A stretch of DNA of 64,000 bases from Cordia subcordata (lineage: Eukaryota > Streptophyta > Magnoliopsida > Boraginales > Cordiaceae), in contig JAPTOF010000019.1 of NCBI GenBank assembly GCA_028554755.1, forward strand, positions 1,498,001 through 1,562,000. The letters run 5' to 3'. Positions 58,040 to 64,000 of the stretch are shown here, in pieces; position 1 is the first letter of the stretch, and each line of letters begins with the position of its first letter. A program made the position numbers and the translations under genes. The notes beneath the pieces are model-generated. The model worked only from the letters and a program-made list of their open reading frames with translations, ran no database searches and was not told where the DNA came from.

Positions 58040-60376
58040 ATGCGAAACATGGCGAGTTCAGCCTCCTCGTCTAAAGGCATCGCCGCCATTGTAGGCGTTG
58101 GACCCAAGCTTGGCCGCTCCATCGCGAGCAAGTTTGCCCACGAAGGCTATACTGTAGCCATCCTTGCCCGTGACCTAGGCTAGTACCCCTCTCATCTTTT
58201 CCTTCTTTTGCTTCTTTCTTTTTTCCCCTTTTTTCCCTGTCTCCAGCTTCTATATGCTTATGCAGCATGTGGTGCATGCGAAGTTTGGGGGGCATATATC
58301 GTAAGCTAAACTGGCCCTGGTCAAGGGGTCAGTTGAGAGAATCTAGCTAGTACTCGAACTATATAGGGGTTGATTTTAATTATTATTTACTCACTGATGA
58401 ACTAAATGCAGGGAGGTTATCAAGATTTGCTGATGAGATAGCAAGAGAAGAGAAAGCCCAAGTGTTTGCAATCCGAATCGATTGTTCGAATTCGAGAAGC
58501 ATAAGGGAAGCATTTGAAGGAGTGCTTTCTCTTGGTTTCGTGGAGGTGTTGGTGTACAATGCATATCAGCCTGTGTCATGGCATCCCACAAGCTTCACCG
58601 ACATCAGGCTCGACCATTTCGAAAAATCCCTTGCTGTCTCCTCCGTCGGTGCTTTCCATTGTGCTCAGCAGGTTTAAATCCTAGCTTAAAACCCTAAAGA
58701 AAATGTTTCGATCAATTATATACACTAGTCCTTTTACCTTTTCCTGTGATTCTTTCTTCTTTTTCTTTTTTTCTTTTTTTTTTTCTCTTTTCTGGGTTTG
58801 ATTAATAATGATTTGGGAATAAGCAAAGAACATTATTAAATTAGGTACTTCCGGGCATGGTGGAAAGAGGTAGAGGGACGATTCTATTCACTGGCTGTTC
58901 TGCTTCCCTCAACGGCATTGCTGGCTACTCTGAATTATGTATGTAATCTATCCAAAGAATAGCTTGATTTGGGTTCATTGTTAATAATATAATTTTTCTT
59001 TTGATAATTTTATGTTGTGTGTGGATATGTTAGGTTGTGGAAAGTTTGCAATGAGAGCCTTATCGCAATGCCTGGCAAGAGAGTTTCAACCTCAAGGAGT
59101 GCACGTGGCGCACGTCATCATCGACGGCATCGTCGGCGCACCTCGGTTTGTCCTTTCTTTACTGCTCTATCTCTTCTGTAAATTTCTTGTTTTGCTGATC
59201 TTAACGCTGAAATTTCTCAATCATACTTGCCCAAGTTGTCTACGGTGTCTGCCAAGCACTTTCTGTGTTAAGATTCCTCATTTCTCATCCACAATACTTG
59301 ATCCCCAGAATCTTTTCTGGGTCTCTCCTTCCGGTTCATACACCTGATTTCTCTATTTCTTTCTTTTTTTCTTTTTCAAATGTAGTCTAAGCTTTCACAT
59401 TACAAATTAGACCGCGAGAAATATCTAGGTTGTCAGTGCATGCCCACAAGTCGCCTTTGCTCATCAGTAAAGTACTGCAAAGGCGAAATACCCTATACTT
59501 TTGTTTTTTTTTTTTTTCCTTCCTTGATTGGAGACTGCGCCGTTTAGATGAAAATCCTTCCGGGGGATGAGACCCATTAAATGTCATTACTCAAAAATGC
59601 TTTGATTGGATTAGGAGGATCTTTGTACTTTTGGTTTTAATTATTGTTTTTTGATATTTGCCTGTTAGATGGTTAACTTTAAAAAAAAAAAAGAAAAAAT
59701 GGGTAACGGTTAATCTCTTTGGAATTTATTTTATTGTCGCTCCTTAAATAAGGAGATCAATTACATGGCTAACAATATGTTTAGCTTTTAATGTATGCAT
59801 ATTTTACACAATATGTGAACCAGAGCTAGCATAAGATTTTGCCTTAGCATAAGATTTTGCTTTCATCTAGTCTCTCATTGTATATGGACTAGTACTGCAA
59901 AGGTTAAATGCCCTATGCTTCTGCTATGAGTCTTAAATTTGAATCTTATATGCATTTCAGAATTAAGATTTCAGATAAGCTTATAACAAACACAACAATT
60001 ATTCCAGAAATCTGTTGCTCATCATGTGTAGTAAAAGACTTGGTTGGATTCAAGATTGCGTATAACTAGAGTACGTCGTAGAATATATAATAGGATTGCG
60101 AATTTATATATATGTATATATATGTATATATATATTTGATTTGATTGAGATGCGAATTATGGAATGAAATGAAGGCGGTCAATGGCAACATCATCATCAT
60201 CATCATCATCAAGTTCGCAGCAGAGATCGTCGGTTGGGGAGCAACAACCTGGTGAAGGGTCAATGGACCCGGATGCACTGGCTCACACGTATTGGCAGTT
60301 GCACGTTCAAGATCGATCTGCTTGGACCCAAGAGATTGACCTCCGTCCCTGCCCAACCTCCTCCAGATGCCGCTGA
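58040..60376 (+). CDS. Short-chain dehydrogenase/reductase, atypical active site
   Basis: Five coding exons: 58040-58178, 58412-58671, 58845-58938, 59034-59145 and 60175-60376, in frame for 268 residues. The N-terminus has a Rossmann glycine motif of unusual form (VGVGPKLGRSIA, about 19-30), then AILARDLGRL, a loose LVYNAYQ in place of NNAG, and the catalytic-serine region FTGCSASLNG. The Tyr/Lys region reads GYSELCCGKFAMR, so Tyr and Lys are seven apart rather than the YxxxK four. The C-terminus is a serine-rich loop followed by MDPDALAHTYWQLHVQDRSA. The fold predicts an NAD(P)-dependent oxidoreductase; the substrate is unknown. Exon 1 keeps the frame only if the donor is GC (CTAG|GCTAGT). 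The GT four bases on leads to an immediate stop. The proteins I recall with this CCGKFA block are uncharacterised plant SDRs. Confidence 0.88.
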
Positions 60377-62119
60377 AGCAATATATACTGTTCCTGCTCC
60401 CAATTAGTCCCAACTCATCTCTCATATGTCCGTTTCATTTGCTCTTTAGTTGCCTCCCCCCAGCCTCCATCAATATTCGATCATATTGCGTGTGTGAATT
60501 ATATTTCAAATCTTTGGTTTAATTCTCTCCTTGCCAGATACATAAACTTCTAGCCGCGCCTCCTGGTCTTTCGTACAAATGGATGAAATTGGGACCTCCT
60601 CAGTTTTTTTTTTATGTTTTTAAAGTGTGGGGTGTGGAATGTATCAGTGGATTCCTTTGTATTTTTATTTGATTTTTCTGAATGTTGATGTTGCTTTTTG
60701 AGAATTTGATTAGAGCATTGAGAAACTTAAATGATTTGTTTGCAAAACCATTACGTCACAAAAAAGCAGCACTAGACATTATCAGATAGTCCGGCGAGAA
60801 AAAAGGTCGGGCCCAGGGAGGTTAGGGTGGATGGCGTGCCCCGGGGGCCCGGGGGGGGGGGGGGCGCGGGGGGCGCATGCTTGCATGGACAGAAGAAGGA
60901 TTCGTGTTCTAATTTAGTACACACAAGATTGCATGTACTCTGAAATTCTCAGCCTTGGTGCCCCTGTACCACTTGTCTCCCCGGCATCTTTCAAAGGTCT
61001 GTAAGTGTGAACCAACGGACTTTATTGGCCCAATCATCAAAAAGCGAAGTCCCTGAAGTTGGGACGTGTCTGCTGATATTTTGGTGGAGAGCCGTCATTT
61101 TGGTGGACCCCAATTGGTACGTGTGTCCTTTAAATCACTCGCATGACGGCACCTCCGCTTACACCCACGACTCGTACGCCTTCGTATCCCACAAAAAAGT
61201 TACCCAAGATCGTGCCGCAGACGTAACTTTCCCCAAAATGAAATAGAATAAAAAAATCTCGAGGCTTCTCCTACGATTGGGCTGGATGCTGATTGAGCTA
61301 ACCCATTTTCTTGGTCTCCCATTGACAACTTCACACATGGACTCCGCATCACTTTCAACCATAACCATAGAATAATCGTATACGATTGGGTTGTTACCAT
61401 CACCATTTTCATTTTCATATCCACTAGCCTCTAAAGATCTTAAGAAAGAAAAGAAAAGAATAAAGAATACGAGGCAATAGCCGCTAAAAGATGAGACTTG
61501 TATTGATCAATTAGGACAGAGACTTATATGGTGCTGATACGTATTCAAAATAAACCGCCAACACCCTCTTGAGCTCCTCGATTGAGCTTTCCCTACTATA
61601 CAGTTCTTACACAGAAGCATTACTGGTCCAATCAAGTAAGATGAAAAATACAAGAGAGAGAACATTTAAACAGAAACGTCTCGACTAGAAGTTACACAGA
61701 AATTGTGGATTGATACAAGGCAAGGCAAGCAAATTTGACAATGTCAGGGTTGTTGAATATATGTCAGAACACCAACTATATAACTGTTCACTAATGGCAA
61801 GAAAATGTTCTCACCCGCAATCCAATACAAAGAAATGACTGGCTTTACAGTGGAAAAACATAAGTACGTGTCTGGGTGCCACAGCGGAAATGGCACAAAA
61901 ACGGCCGATACTATATATTCCTCCTGAAATAATATGGATTGTAAGACCCCTACCGTGAAAGCTGATAGCAGTCTAATGATGCACAAGAGCACATTGTGTA
62001 CTGGTGCAGACCTTTAGATAAAAGGTTCAGGAAAGAATCTTAACCATCTTTCTTCTGGTATGTCATTTGACAGTACAGCACCAGCCGGGGATTTTGGGGG
62101 CCACCAGGGTAATCAAAGA
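60377..62119. other. Spacer between the SDR and CRK genes (convergent 3' ends)
   Basis: The SDR 3' UTR at the left and the CRK 3' UTR at the right. A G/C block at 60839-60876 is the most GC-rich tract in the window. The frames at 61007-61424 have no recognised domain. Confidence 0.45.
60839..60876. repeat. G-homopolymer-rich block
   Basis: CCCCGGGGGCCC followed by 14 consecutive G, then CGCGGGGGGCGC, in an otherwise AT-rich spacer. Confidence 0.85.
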
Positions 62120-63928
62120 TCATTGAGCTTTTGCAAGAGTCCGACTAGATACACCATGCAACAATTTGACGAACCCAAGGAAACTGAGCTTTCCATCAGT
62201 GTGCCTAATCCAGTCGTGGAGAACAGCATGGACTGGAACCGACGGACTAAGGCCAAGTTCCTATAAATTAGTAAAAAGGAATTAGAAATTACTGTAAATC
62301 AGAATTCTAATTTTGACAGAAAGGTATAATTCACAGGTACAAAAGAATATGGTTTTAACAATTTGGATCACAATAAAAGTTTATATTCGAAAAAGCTTAC
62401 AGAAGCCAATTCTTCAATGACAATGGCTCTATTTCCTTCCTTGTCAAATAGTTCATAGGCAGAGCGAGCATGTTGTTCCCACCGATCAAGAGCTTCAAGC
62501 TGATGGACACTTAATGCAGCCGCACAGAATTCCTCAAAGTCCATCCTTCTGTACTGAAGTGCATTAAGCTGGCATTATGGTAGACAAGAAGGATTAGTAA
62601 CAGAACAGATCAAAATAGTTCATCAGAGAAAGCTTTTATTATACAAAAGGAGATACCGATGCAAGAAAATCATGTATGCGCGACTCCTTCATGGCATCTG
62701 TTGCACTTTTTAGCAAGGCCTGACCAGATAAGTAGAGTCTGAGAGTAAAGCCCAATCCAAGACATAAGAGAAAATAATGATTCACTACAAAGAGACTAAC
62801 CGATTTAATATTTTCTAAGCATATGGTGCCATTTTTATTTGGTTCCAGAAGTGCAAATTGCTCCTTCAAGTAGAACATCTCATCTACAGTCAATGTCTTC
62901 GACAGAGCCTGCCATCATCCCAATTAAAATAATGTAAGCAAGTAATGGTCTGCATGTCATTGAAAATATAAAAAATGAAACAGAAGAAATATAGGAAGTA
63001 TACATAGTGCTATGCTTGGTATTAATACCAGCTGTTATATAAGGTACAAGTTAATTCATAATGTACAAAGTTTTACAGCATTTCATTCTTGACACAGCAG
63101 ATTCCACCATTGCCAGACAAACGATAAAAAAGAAAGACAGAGACAGGGGAGAGAGATGGCAGAGTGCGGAGGGCGGAGGGAGGACATGTCATATATTAGA
63201 TGACTAGTAAAACAGAAAAAGGGGTATTAGTCATAACATCATAAACACACCCGTAAAGCAGCTCTCCGCAGGGCCGAGGATCGCATATAGGCCTTCATTT
63301 GCTTGAAAATTAATATATCCAGTGTAACTTTTACATCATGACCATTCTTAATCCATGGATGACCTGACACGAAAAGCTCAGTTAGTATTCTTCTTATACT
63401 TGCACAACATAACAGGGGAACCTTCAAGGAAGAGTAAAACACCTACATAAGGCTTGAGTAGCCGTCATTCTTTTCCGTGGATCCTTGTTCAATAGACGTT
63501 TTACAAGATCTTTTGCCTCAGAACTTAGAGCAGGCCAAGGTTGTTCTTCGAAACTTGGGTCAGCTTTCAGAACAGCTCGGAAGATACCAGACTCAGTTCG
63601 AGCCCAGAATGGACGACTGCCACATAAGAGAATGTATGCAATAACTCCAATACTCCAAACATCAGCTTCTGTACTGTAAGATCTATGCAGAACTTCTGGG
63701 GCTACATAGTATGCACTGCCAACGATATCATTAAGCCTTTCATCTGCAGACCATGATTTAGATATTACAGCTAAATAACACATTTTGGAGATAAATCAAG
63801 ATGCAGCAGAAAATAAACCATAACTAGAAACGACTAAAGAAGCACAAACCTGGTTTTACAAAATCTGATAACCCAAAATCTATGGCTTTCAGTTGCGAAT
63901 TCTCCTCCTTCGATGTAAACAAGAAATT
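62120..63928 (-). CDS. CDPK-related protein kinase (CRK), 3' part only
   Basis: Seven minus-strand exons lie in the window: 63928-63850, 63743-63447, 63363-63251, 62908-62801, 62719-62657, 62568-62401 and 62260-62120. All have GT-AG borders and continuous frame, for about 322 residues; upstream exons lie beyond the window. The first residues are kinase subdomains VIb-VII ([19 protein letters not shown]). [36 protein letters not shown] and [18 protein letters not shown] complete the kinase fold. A junction with [16 protein letters not shown] and degenerate EF-hands ([57 protein letters not shown]) follows. CRKs resemble calcium-dependent kinases but have EF-hands that bind Ca2+ poorly. They are usually N-myristoylated membrane Ser/Thr kinases, and some bind calmodulin. 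The protein ends [10 protein letters not shown]. The member cannot be named without the N-terminus. Confidence 0.93.
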
Positions 63929-64000
63929 CTGATCCAGAAAAGCTACAGTTAGATAAGAATGATATCACCAACAAAGAAAAATAAAAATGAAATGTTGGTG

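Overview
The window is nuclear DNA from a flowering plant, most likely a eudicot. It is AT-rich, its genes are interrupted by GT-AG (and two apparent GC-AG) introns, and the gene families are plant-specific or plant-typical: a CEP peptide hormone, a GT47 glycosyltransferase, a DUF547/MIP1 leucine-zipper protein and a CDPK-related kinase. The spacers hold the usual plant transposon mix of Copia, Gypsy, Mutator, hAT-like and SINE elements. I cannot name the species from the sequence.

Layout. 1-3 kb: no gene, and a non-autonomous terminal-inverted-repeat element at 1505-2847. 3.2-3.5 kb: a complete single-exon CEP precursor (+). 5.66-6.75 kb: a decayed duplicate of the 5' end of the neighbouring GT47 gene, split by a hAT-like insertion. 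7.06-10.8 kb: the intact three-exon GT47 gene (-). 11-18.6 kb: spacer with hAT-like or MITE-like elements and a SINE. 18.77-23.98 kb: a three-exon TMEM131-like membrane protein (+). 24-29.4 kb: spacer. 29.43-34.06 kb: a ten-coding-exon DUF547 protein (+), whose leader carries a perfect-register 357-bp tandem duplication. 34-39.3 kb: spacer with a second SINE, retrotransposon leader debris and a Mutator-type miniature element with a perfect 10-bp target duplication. 39.3-44.9 kb: a full-length but dead Ty1/Copia element. 47.2-57.3 kb: a transposon-dense block with a hAT-like element, a Gypsy 5' fragment, a Copia-like solo LTR and a 6.4-kb Mutator-like element. The last carries a broken transposase on + and a broken plant-mobile-domain gene on -. 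58.0-60.4 kb: a five-exon short-chain dehydrogenase (+). 62.1 kb to the window end: the 3' part of a CDPK-related kinase (-), which continues outside.

The host genes do not form one pathway. They cover a secreted signal, a Golgi glycosyltransferase, an ER/secretory membrane protein of unknown plant role, a coiled-coil DUF547 protein, an oxidoreductase and a kinase. The most interesting material is the Mutator element with its divergent plant-mobile-domain gene, the palindrome-rich miniature element at 38.3-39.0 kb, the W-box cluster in the Copia leader, the two GC-AG introns, and the rearrangements next to host genes (GT47 5'-end copy, DUF547 leader duplication). Exon boundaries were set by eye from splice dinucleotides, frame continuity and remembered family sequence. 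No database search was possible.
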